Source: Euglena gracilis (lineage: Eukaryota > Euglenida > Euglenophyceae > Euglenales). Taken from it: 64,000 nt of DNA. Position numbers and translations under genes: made by a program. This document shows, piece after piece, positions 24,601 to 36,600 of the stretch (positions within the stretch are counted from its first letter, which is position 1; each line of letters starts with the position of its first letter). The notes beneath the pieces were generated by a model, which saw only the letters and a list, made by a program, of their open reading frames with translations, made no database searches and was not told where the DNA came from. The DNA is taken from positions 42,689,474-42,753,473 of the forward strand of contig CP154957.1 in assembly GCA_039621445.1 (NCBI GenBank). Direction: 5' to 3'.

Positions 24601-27600
24601 CACAAAACACCACAGATTCTGCCAAAATTAAAGACACAAAAAAAAACAAAAAATGTCTGCATTTTCCCTCCCACTCTGCTGGTCCTGGGCCAAAAAATGC
24701 CCAATAACGGGTTTCTCTGGGTTTCCAGCGCCTTCGGCGCCGGAAGTGCCTTGGCCAAGTGCCCAGGCATTTTTGGCCATGTGCACCCCCCCCCGGGTTT
24801 TATCTGGGTGCCTTGGAGGGCCTGCCCAGGCAGCCCCCCCCCCCGGGTTAAATCGACACCGCCTTAAATTTTGCAATCCACCCTTCCCTCCCACCAACGC
24901 TGGCCAGATCTGCGTGTTTTGGAGTCCCTGCCAAGGCAGGCGCCCCCCCCCCCCAACTTAAACTCATCCTGACCAGGGGGAGGAGAGGTTGGGTTCTGGC
25001 CTGACCAAAATGTGGCTTTCTTTGAACCAGCCAAGGAAAATATTGTTAGTTTTGCTTTTGATTTTTTAAAGAAATGTATTCATCAAACGAAACCATTTTC
25101 AGTGGCATTCTTGACTGTCGGTTTAAAGCATTGAAAATGCAGCGCTGCAGACAATGTTTTCAACGCAAAGACCTGCCAAGCTTGAATTGGCCCGTGCCAC
25201 CTTTCCATGCCCGACTGTACTTTTCATCCACCAGTAGCTGGATAGGCTTGAATCCTCCTTTGTAATAAGGACCCACCGGAGAGCAGATGACATAGAACAA
25301 AGCTGCCTCAGGAGGTGCAATGCCAAGAGTATCCTGTCAATGCCGCAGATGAGAAAAACTATTCAGGCCAGTCATTGATCTTATCGCCCAAGACACCCAC
25401 TCACCCACTCGAAATCTTCACCACACACTCAAAAAAAGAACAGAACAAAGGAAGAGAAGAAAGATAAAAAGAAGAAAAGAAAGAAGGAAAGAAGGAAAGA
25501 AGGAAGGAGAGAAGCCAAGAAAGCAAAGCAAAGAAAATAAAAACAAGAAAGAAAAACCAATCATTTTATCATTTTGGCAGTTCCTAAAACATTCTGGGAC
25601 CCAGAGGAGCAGGGATTTGTGCTTATCCTTTTTGGGGGGTCAAATTCTTATCCGTAATTATCCGTAGTTATCCGTACAGGCTTCTTTTTAAGACCCCCGG
25701 GGGGTCTTAAAAAGTCCCCCACCCACCCAGGGTGGCGCGGGACCCGGGGGGGGGGGGGCGGGGACCCCCCCCAAAATCGGGTCCGATAAAGGCAATTTCC
25801 AAAAATTTTCGGAGCTTCGCGCCGAAAAGGTATACCCAGCGCCTCTGGCGCGGGACCCCCCCCTGGGGGGGTCCGGCCCGGACCCACCCACCCACCCCCC
25901 CTCCCCCCGGGGGGAGGGGGGGTCTGCTGACTTAAAAAGAAGCCTGTATCCGTAGTTGTCCGTAGTTATCCGTAGTTATCCTTATTTGCTAATATACCCT
26001 TCCTGAAAAGGGATATCCATCTAGAAATGGCTGCAATTGAAAGGTTGAAGAGAGTTGATCATCATAAACCTCAGGAATTCCTCAACTTCGTGAAATATGA
26101 CAATCTAAACAGAAAACGACAAGCATCCAAGGCAGATGGAAACGACAATGTCCGGTGTGGGTTTTTTGATCTTTCATCCACCGTTGTTCACAATCACCGT
26201 TGCAGAACATGCCAACGGCTGCCAACGGCAGGAGGTTAGACGACATCTTCTGTCAGTTTTTAACATCAATGACACCGGCCAAACTGAAAGCAGCCCATCT
26301 CTTTATAGGATGCACGCTGCCAAATGGAACATTGTTGCGAAAAAAGCTGAAGAAAAGCTGCTTGAAAAACCGTTCAATCACTGCACTAGAGACAGGAAAA
26401 TAGACATAAGAAAAACAGCCTCAGAAAGGATGGACTCACGTTGAGCCCAGAAAGGCCCAATATCTCTGTGGCTATGTACAGAACAACGCCCTCGGCGACA
26501 ATAACGTCCCCATTGTTCGGCCAGCAAAGAGTTCTTTTGGGTTAGCTGTGCGCAAAGGTCATCATCAACCGCTTCGACATGCTCGATCAGCCAGGGACTG
26601 ACCAGATCAACACTCAGACCCGTGCTGCGTCAAGCCCTGTGGAATGCATTCCACCATGATATCCAAAAAAAACTGATTCTAGCAATGAAACAATTTCATA
26701 CCTAGAATCAGCACCACAACTCCTTATCTTCGTTTCGCACCTCCAAATAATCTCGAAACTGGGCAGCCTGCTTCTGCGGAGTCAGATGACTTCCGCGCTT
26801 CACGGTTCCCTTCTCCTTTGCCAATGGAGACTCGGGAGGGAAATCCATTGGCAGGGAGAAAGAGTAGAGCCTGTGGTTGAGGATGTGGGTGTGCAAGCAA
26901 GCTTCATGCAGTCCTCATTCGTCAAAATATTTTGCTTATCCGTAGCTATCCTTATTTGGACTTTTTGGCTCATCCGTAGTTATCCGTAGTTATCCGTTTT
27001 TTATCCGTATTTGGGGGGTTTCGGGCTTATCCGTAGTTATCCGTAGTTATCCGTAGTTATCCATAATTATCCATTTCAGGATAAGCACAAATCCCTGAGA
27101 GAAAGGAGCCAAAAGAGAAAAAGAAACAAAAAGTCAGTTCTCCATTTCCCAAAAAAAAATTGTCCGTTCTCCATCTTAGGCAGCCTAACTCGCACTTAGC
27201 TTTGAAAGTGACTGTAAATTTGCGTCGACACGCAAATCCCGAAAAAAGTTTGGTTTTCGACCACCGTGGCCTGAGACTCGGGACAGTCTGAAAATAGTGT
27301 CTCCCTGCACCCCAGGGACTGGGGACGAAAGCAACGACCTGGAACTCCACGGTCTACGGGCACAGCGTTCCCGGGTCCCAGTGTGCCTGAACACAAAGCG
27401 GCGGGCGATGAAACGAGGGTACTCCACTACTCATTTGCGCTTCGGTGCAAATTTTTAAAATTACAAAAAATAAAACCATTTGCGCGTTGGCGCAAATTTT
27501 TGAATTTTTTGTAATTCAACACGTGGGTGACCACTGCCGCATTTGAACAATGATAACAACTTTTGTGTCAACATGTGTTTCCATTTGCGTCAAAGCGCAA

Positions 27601-30600
27601 GCGGTAGGATTATGAAGAATGAAAATTTACGTGTTACCTTGCGCCAAAGCGCAAGTAGAAATACAAATTTCAAAATTGCAATAGCAACATGGCTTGCGCC
27701 GAAGCGCAAATATAACTGTTTAAAACTTATCTCACAATGAAGGGAGAGAACGGCCTTGGTAGAGTAACAACACCAGAGGGGATAGAGCACAAAAATGTAG
27801 TACAGGGGGACGGAAGCCTACTCTCAGTCACGTTAACTTGGTCAACGTTGCGCGTCGGCGCAAGAGCCACGTTGCGTTGACAATTTTGAAAGTGTATTTC
27901 TACTTGCGCTTTGGCGCAATATAACTCTTAAATTTTCATTCTTCATGAGCCTACCCCTTGCGCTTTGGCGCAACAGCCATCAAATTGTATTTTCCATTTT
28001 TATCACTGCCGGTGGAGAGAGCAGTCCTGGAAGCATCTCATCACCAGAGCGGACAGAGCTCAGATGAAGGGAAGCCTTGCCTGGGACAGGAAGCCAACCC
28101 CCTGGTCTGTGAAAACAACCACCAACTTCTTGATATTCAGACGTGTCTTGTCCTATGCGTTGTAAACCCAACTGCCAGTGCCGGAGGTTCCTCCCACTTG
28201 CCTCGCACTTAAGCGTAAAAGTTGGAAAATACCTGTGTGGAAAAGAACAGGTACCAGATAAACCCTGGGAATCACAGCCGAGGAAACAGTTTTAGGCGTC
28301 GAAAGAGTGTTTTAAAGAAGCTCATCACCCCCCTTTCCTCGCCCAGGATTTGAAGCACACAACTTTGGGGATGAGCGAATGGAATTGAGAAATCGAAAAG
28401 TCCCATCAACAACGGTGGAGAAGGGAAGACATGCTGACACACCTTTTTTCGGTAATTTGCAACCCACCAGACAGCCACATGCCACCAGGCAGATGGAGGG
28501 CACTGTTCAGCAGAAAAAGCCTTTCTGTCAACGACCCCAAAAACCCCACTTTGTGCACTGAGTGCAAGGTCACTAGGCACCACAGCCTACCGCCCACGAT
28601 TGGTCTTATTGTAACAACCACTTCCTCCCCACCACCTGAATAGTTCAAAAGCACCAACCCAGCTTCTGGCACAGCAGCGCACAAACCCTCCTCACCATTC
28701 TCCTCTATCCCCCACCTTCTCACCATTCTCCTCTATCCCTCACCTTCTCACACAGCACGAACGCATTCAAATACATCTGCCACTTAAGAAGACATTTGCG
28801 ATTAAGCGCAAATTTTTAGCTTGCGCTTAAGTGCAAGCTAAAACAGAAGCCCCCTGAGTTTGTGGGAGTCCCTCTGATGTGTTACGGTGTGTCGGGGGCC
28901 CCTCTCTGCATGGCCAGAGTGCGGGCTTGGTGAGGAAATACATTTGCGCCGAAGCGCAAACCATCACACAAAAAACTGAGAAGTGCAAACACGAGGCTGA
29001 CGCGTAATGTGGATGAACAAGCAGTGCATTATGTAGGCACGTCCCTTGCGCTTCGGCGCAAGGTATTTCCTCACCAAGACTCCCACAAACTCAGGGGCTT
29101 CTGTTTTAGCTTGCGCTTAAGCGCAATTTTTTAACTTGCGCTTGAGCGCAAGCTAAAAATTTGTGCATAAACGCAAATGTACATAACCATTGCCTTCTGT
29201 TCCCGGCAGTGTGGGGCCTGGCGTTGCTCACCAGACGTTGGGACAGGTCCCTGGGCTTGCCCTCAGTCCCCCCCCACCCCCCCCCCACCAGGGTGGTTCC
29301 CGCTGTTCCGCTCCTCACGCTTCAAGCACCCAGGGATCACAAGTCTGTGACATGCCGTTTTTTCCAACTTTTCACAATGTGTGTGTAGAGTCCACCCTCT
29401 GGATGCCTCAGCAATCAAACTCTTCACGGACATATCACAGAGCCAAAAAACAACAACAAAAAGGGCCAATTGTCACCTGGACTGTGTGGCACCATCCGGG
29501 GAACACTGTCAAGGCTTCAAAAACGAGGGACTCGCAACGGGGGTTTTGGCACATTTTTGGGAAAACTCACGTGTCTCGGCGGTCAAACCCAGGGTTTTGG
29601 ACCTTTTTCAAAATGGTGCACAAGCCGAAAAACACCAAAATTGGGCCTGTTCCCTGGGTTCCAACATCGGAAAATGATGCATACGCCACCGTGGAGGGTC
29701 TCCGTGGAACCAGAGGGTCAAGAGGGTGGGTTCTACCGCCGGGTCTCAAAGAAATCGAAAATTTGCGCGAAAGCGCAAGCTAAAAATGAAAACCTTAAGT
29801 GCGAGTTGGGCCGCCTAAGTCCATTTCCTGAAGTTGGACAGCATTGCGTAAAAATTTTGGAATTGCAGACACAAATCAAACAACACAAAATGCATATTGA
29901 GGAGCCATACATGGGTGCTGATGCATGTTGGTCTGATGTAGAGCGAGTAGCCCTTACCCCGAGGAATCCTGAGGAAAACATATTGACCTGGATTGAAGTC
30001 ACAGTTGCAAGGTGTATCCCTCAGAGGGCTGGCTGGGAACACTCCAGAAGGAAATGAAAATTCTAAAAGGATAATATTTGCAGCACAATAAACACACACG
30101 CTGTGCCTCAAACTATTGCAACAACATGGTGAGTTGCTCCACAACAGAAGGTCAATGTTTTGTGAAAATTGATTTGTGACACACCAATCACGGTCAACCA
30201 TGATGAGCTTCTTTATGGACTCCACAAATTCCTCACAATCGAAAGTCTGGAAAAAAAAGCAAGATGCAAAGGCACTCGGGGCAACTTGGAGTCACAGCGG
30301 GATGATCCTTGTAATGCATACAACGAAGGGATCACTGCCTAAAGTACATGGAGGGGGAAAAAATCAATTGTCGCTCAAAAAAACGCGAGGAGAAAAAAAA
30401 ACCGTGAAAAAGCGAAAAAAAAATAACATCTCAGTTTCATACTTCTTGGTGCCTGGGTGGGACAGAAATTCCTGAAATAATTTTGGGAACGTGCATCTTC
30501 CAAGCATTAAGCAGTTTGTTGGCCAAAAATGACATCAATATTGATGAAAACTTGGTGAAGAAAAAGGGAGGTTAGAATACGGAAATGTTCTCAATCGAAA

Positions 30601-33600
30601 TGATTTCCCAGCAGAAATTGAAAAATGAGTGGGGGAAAACACACAATAAAGCGCACAGAAAACACAAAATAAACTTCTGCCAAAAACAAAGGAATAAAAG
30701 AAAAATGAAATTGCTCTTGCTACGTGGCTGTGTGGGGGGGTTTCTAACCTTGTGAAACCATGCTTGGGCCGGTTTTGAAACCCAAAGATTTTAAATCTCC
30801 ATCTTGAACAATTGCACTTTCCTTCATGAGGTGCATTTGGTATTTTGTTGCTCACCATTGCCAACCAATGCATTGATTCACTGGCAAATCCTTTGTTATT
30901 TTTTTTGCCATTTGATCTTTCTTTGTTGCTCGAAAATGGCAGGGTAAGGAAAACTCAAACAATTTTTTTTACGGAGTATTTTTGTGGCTATTTTATTTTA
31001 GATGCACACCTAATTTGACATAAGTTTTGGTGGATTCCTGATTTGACATTTGAAAACTTAAAAGATGAATACCATGCCCCCCTGAGCTGCCCCCCCCCCC
31101 CGAGTCATTCCCAAAGGGGGGACGGGAATAGCTCACTGTCATAGCACTTTTTACAAAGATCTTCCTAAAAAAAAGTGCTCAAAAAGCAACGTTGTGGGAC
31201 GTTTTCAAATATTAATATTGGCAAATGTGCTTAAAATTGACCATTTTTTGCCAACATCCAAAAAAATCGCCAAAAATGACCCCTCTTGGGCTGCGCGAGG
31301 TTTGGGAGGACCTAAATCCCCCCCGAGCTGTTCCTGGAATGTTCCCATTGGCCGTAAAGGGTCCCGGGGACGGGAATGGCTCGGGGGGGGGGGGGGCATG
31401 GCACTAATTTTGATGCTGTCAAAAGTTTCATTGATCTTTTGGAGCTTTAATTTGTGGTAAATTTTCCAAAATTTTGGTCTGGTTATGCTGAATTCAGCCG
31501 TCCAAAAAAAAAAACCTGAGACCTCTCGTGACCCCTTTCCCAACTCATGTGACCCACCCCCTCGAAAATCCAAAACTGTACAGGTGATGCCCAGGTGACC
31601 GCAATATAGTGGTTTTAACTGCGGAGTTAACACCTCCTTATGGAAACACATCTTTCAATTTCAATTTCAATTTGCATGGCACACCGGTAATGAAATACGC
31701 TGGCAAGATGACTGCATGCGTTTTGCATTCATATCTGGGCGGAACAGCCGGACCTTTCCAGCATTGTCAATATATGCCTTCATCCCTTCGAAGCACTGCA
31801 CCAAACAAAAATGAGGTAGAATTGTCGCAGGTTTCCAAAATACGTCAAAACACGCCTCTCCCAGAGGGGGGTCGCCAAGAGTATATACACAAACACATAC
31901 ATACATACAAACATCACTTACATAAATACATACATGAACAACAACAGCAACAACAACGAATTTTTATTGTGTTTTGAATAACTTTTTCTGTGTGCGTTGT
32001 CAGGACCCAAAAAAAAAAATGTATTATATTAGGATAGGAGGACAAATGATGGAATAGGTCCCAGGACTCGACGAGACACCTAGGTATGGTGAACTGGTGG
32101 TACCCCCGGGGTCCCTTCCAACTTAGAAAAATTTTTGCCGCGAGGCCATTTTGGGGTCAAAAATCGATTTTTCGAAAATATCTTGAAACCCGTGGGGAAT
32201 TGAAGGAAACACCCCCCAGGCTAAATTGAAGCCCCTGGGACCTACCAACCACTGGTGGACACCCGGGGGCCCAGCTGTCCGGCTTGGCCCAGATACGGGC
32301 CGTCTTGGGGCCCGTGCAGGGCCCCCCAAAAGGGGTTCCCACAGGACAGCCGTTTTTCAGCCTTCCGGGGGGGCAAAAAATCCATTTTGTGAAAATTTCC
32401 CAAAACGGATGGGGAACTGCACAGACCCACCCGGGGACCCAAACCAACCATGGGGGACCACCAAGTGGCCTGTGTAACCCCACATACCCCCGGCCCCTCC
32501 GGACCGTTTTGGGGCCCGTACGGGGCCCCCCAAAAGGGGTTCCCACAGGACTTGGCCGTTTTTCAGCCTTCCGGGGGGCAAAAAATCCATTTTTTGAAAA
32601 TTTCCCAAAACGGATGGGGAACTGCACGGACCCACCCGGGGACGCAAACCAACCATGGGGACCACCAAATGGCCTGTTGTACACCCCACATACCCCCCGG
32701 CCCCTCCGGACCTTTTTGGGCCCGGACGGGTCCCCCCAAAAGGGGTTTTCCCCCGACTTGGCCGTTTTTCAAGCCTTCCGGGGGCAAAAATCCATTTTTT
32801 TGAAATTTCCCCAAACGATGGGGAAACTGCACCGGACCCCCGGGGACGCAAACCAACCATGGGGCCATGCTAGGCCGGACCGTACCGCCGGGCCGCTGGC
32901 TGTGCCGTGCTGGGCCGGGCCGCCGCAGCCCCACCCACCTGGTGCGCCACCCACAGCCGCCCCCTGCCCGGGCCGGGCCCACCCGGCCGGGCCGGGCCGG
33001 CCGAGGCCGCCGGCTGTGCCGCCGGGCCGGGACCTGGGCCGCCGGCACCGGCAGGCCGGGTCGCCGGGCAGGCCGGGCCGGGTCGCCGGGCCGCCGGCCG
33101 TGCCGTACCGCCGGGCCGCCGGCCGGGCCAGGTCGGGTCAGGCCGCTGGACCGCCGGCTGTGCCGGGCCGGGCTGGGTCAGGCCATTGGGCAGGCCATAA
33201 ACAAATCCATATTTTGAAAGGCTTTTGCGTCCGGCCTGAAAAGGAGATTTATGGGGAAATTGCGACCGCAATGTGAGGATGTGGCTCACCACGCTTTTGG
33301 GGGGGGGAGCGAAGCTCACGCGCGTAGCGAAGCTAGCGCCTACTTGTACATACATAAATACACGCATACATACATACACATACATACATACACATACATG
33401 CATGCATGCATGCATGCATGCATACATACAAACAAACAAACATACATACATACACACATATATGCTACTTATTTGAAAGATGTCGTCTTGCCTGCCCCTT
33501 TGTTGGGGCATCATGATACTGATTCTTTTTACGTTATTGTCCATAATTGTCATCCATCCTTCAGGCTCTCCGTACAAAATCAAAATGATGGGGTCTTGAG

Positions 33601-36600
33601 TTGATTGTCTGAGTGGCAGGATCTTCCCAACCACAACTCAATTGAGATTGGGATAATTATGTGTTTACACTTCATCACATCTCTTCATGATCCCATCCTT
33701 TTACACTCATACTTTTGGGACCTCCTGCCAAACTTGCTGGCAATTTCAAATGCTTTAGACCTCTGCCAAACATCGCTGGCTCCTCGATTGGCTGCAAATT
33801 TCTGGAATTTCATTGCAGATTCATTGATACTTCGCAATTAAAAAGAAACCTGCAAGCAGACTTCTTTTTACCAACCCAGGGGGTGCCTTGTGTTATGGGG
33901 TGCCTGCCCATAGCAAGCACCCCCCAAAGCAAAAAAAAGCAGTTTGATGGGGAGGTTTGAGCTTGCAATGCCCGCAGTTCTCCTTTCTTTATCCTTTCTT
34001 GCTTACGGTTCAGATGCATTCAAAAAATGCATAATCTTCTTCTGTATCACGACGTTTTTGTGTACCTTTTGGTTCCTTGATTGAAGTGTTTCGTGGTGCT
34101 AGTGTTGATGTTTCTTGCGTTGATGCTCGAGTTCTTTCCATTTTCTTTCTATGGGGTTGTGTGGGTTAGGCGGTCGAGGCAACATGTTAGTTTTTGACAG
34201 GCAACGCTACACATGAACTGCTTTTTTTTTGATCCTTTGGGTCACACATTTTGACAATCTTGGCTCCCAATCTAATGCAATTCCTAATTAATTGCACCCC
34301 CCCTTGTCCTTGACACGGCTAGTCCATGACACACCCCGGGATCAACTGCATTTTTCACATGCCCAGAATGCCGTTTTCTTTTCTGGTGCAGTGTATCACA
34401 AGGCATGTCCATGACACCCCTCCCCCCTGTCAACCCCATGGCACTTTCCCCGTACTTTAACATGGCCAGGATAAAGGGGAAGACTGACCATGTTTGGCTC
34501 CTGGGATCCGGGATTCCCTCCATCTGTGGGTGGGTCATTGGGGGGGGCAGACTTCTTTTTAAGGGAGGTTGCACCTTTTTAAAGCAGGCAGACCCCCCCC
34601 GGGACCAGGGAGGGGTTGGGTTTTGGGTGGGCTGTGCCGAAGCCCACCCCCCGGCTCTGGGGAAGGTGCTGGGGACCCGAAAAAGGCCAGCTTCAAGGGA
34701 AAATTGCCTTGGTCATCAAGCACTGAGGCCCCACCAACTTGCTTTAATTGCTTTACTTTTGAGCCCACATCAGCAGTTAAAAATCATGTTTTCCACTATT
34801 TTCTTTCAAAAAATTGCATAATGATGCTGCTTTGTATGAGAGTCAAAATTATCAAAATCCAGTTGTGGCTATTCTTTTTTCCTCAATGTGTGAGTACTGT
34901 GTACTGTGTACAAAGTGTGCATGTACAACAACAACACTGCCATTGCCGGTGCACACAAATTCTCCTTGATCATTCTCCTTTGATATTCTTCTGTTGTGTT
35001 CCAGTAGGTTGGCGGAGTGCCCAACACGTTCAAATAAGTGGATGGGTGAGAGGAAACAAAAAAAAACACATGAGTCCCAAAAACTTGGAAAAAATCCAGA
35101 GTTTCCAGGAAGCTGTCCCAAATATGTGACACAGGATTCCAAAAATGTTTTTAAATAAAATAAATATAATGCATAAGTGTATGTATATGTATATGTATAT
35201 GCATGTATACGTATATGTATAAGTAATGTATAAACATTTGTATTCAAATATAAATGTTTCAATTTCAAAAAAAAATGGAAATGCTCAAAAACCCAAAATA
35301 TTTTCAAAGTGGTTCCAAAAAATTTGACCACTAACTCCAAAAATAGCAAAATGTACTGATTATTGTGAATCTTAGGTGTAATTGCTTTTCATGTGAAGAA
35401 CAATCACCCCCTACAAAAATAAATCCCCTCAAAAAGCAACACCCCCCGGGGTGATTGAGCATAGATAAAAAAAATAACCTCTCCCTCGGCACAAAGTGCC
35501 GGGAGGGTAGGAAAAAAAAACTCTGAAAAATGGCTGAAACCTCCATTTTGCGCAAAAAAAAAACGATGCAAATTCTGAAAATTTTTTTGGATTTTTTGAG
35601 ACCTCCACGCTAAAACAGGCACAATCTCAATTTATACCAATAAACACATGGTGTGAAGCACCAGAGGAAATTTTTTGCGTTTTTGGACCCCAAAAAATTC
35701 TGACCCTTCCAGGAGGTGAAATTGTTGGAAACTTGTTTTGCAAGGTCAGCATGCCCACCTCAATTATTTTGATCATCTAAATCTTGGGGCTAGATAGGTG
35801 CAACAGTTTTTGGGCCAGCTTATTGCCACATCTTGGGACCACATCTTGGGCGGGTTTGGTGCAACAGTTTTGGGACAGTTTTGGTGCCACACCTTGGGGC
35901 ACTTTGGTGTCACTGTTTTGGCCAATTGGGTGCCACGGGAAAAAAATGAACTATGGTTGGATAAGGCATTCCAAGAACTTCACTTTTTGGTCCTTAGACA
36001 TTTCCTTTGATTTTTGCTTCATTTTCGAGATATTTTGCAAAAAAATCAATTTTTTAACCCCCCCCAAACGACCCAAAAAACACTCCAAAATGGCCGCTTT
36101 GGGCCGCGAAAATGAGCAAAAACACAGGTCAGGTATGTCAGTAGCCAAAACGGCAAGCGGGGGGCGACAGAGGGTCTCCAGGGGTGCATTTGGTCTGGCA
36201 GACACTTTCGGAAATAATGTGCCTTTTCTCGACATAATTTTGAAAAATCAGCTGTTGACCAAAAATCTCAGCCGGCAAAATGGCAGTCAAAACCAGGGGG
36301 AGGATGACTAGTCTTATCCGGCTGAGACCCTTGTCAGCTGAATAACTTTGGCGTGAATGAGGCCCACCCCTGGGCTTCAGGAATTCAACTAAATTCCTTG
36401 GTTTCCCAGCCTCACCAGTTCAAGTGACTGACACTTTAATCCAGCATCTAAAGCCAAAAGCCAGGCTTGTGTTGCATAGAGTGCAATGACATTAATTCCT
36501 GGGTTTGGTGGACTGAGATTCCACACCATGTTTGCCCCATAAAAAAGCTTTGGAACCAAAATCTTGGAAAGCATGGGGCGTTCTGGGATCCACTGCAAGC

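Larger units (their letters stand above)
27175..29819. mobile_element. Family H, complete copy C
   Basis: Left terminus CTTAGGCAGCCTAACTCGCA, right terminus its inverted counterpart ending GGGCCGCCTAAG (about 22 of 24 positions agree). A 5-bp direct repeat TCCAT flanks both ends (27170-27174 and 29820-29824). It contains 16 micro-hairpins of the type TTGCGC-NNNN-GCGCAA. Eight lie between 27433 and 27973, inside the arms of an inverted repeat (27583-27720 against 27840-27975). A second foldback (28792-29180) sits inside. No transposase frame is evident. The element ends 91 bp from BCAT exon 4. Confidence 0.8.

Noticed and set aside
25647-27074. Arrays considered as CRISPR
   Set aside because: Period is exactly 10 bp with no spacers, and the window is eukaryotic.
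32284-33276. 330-codon plus-strand frame
   Set aside because: Runs through the 204-bp tandem repeat and then a GCCGGGCC block; openness comes from GC content.
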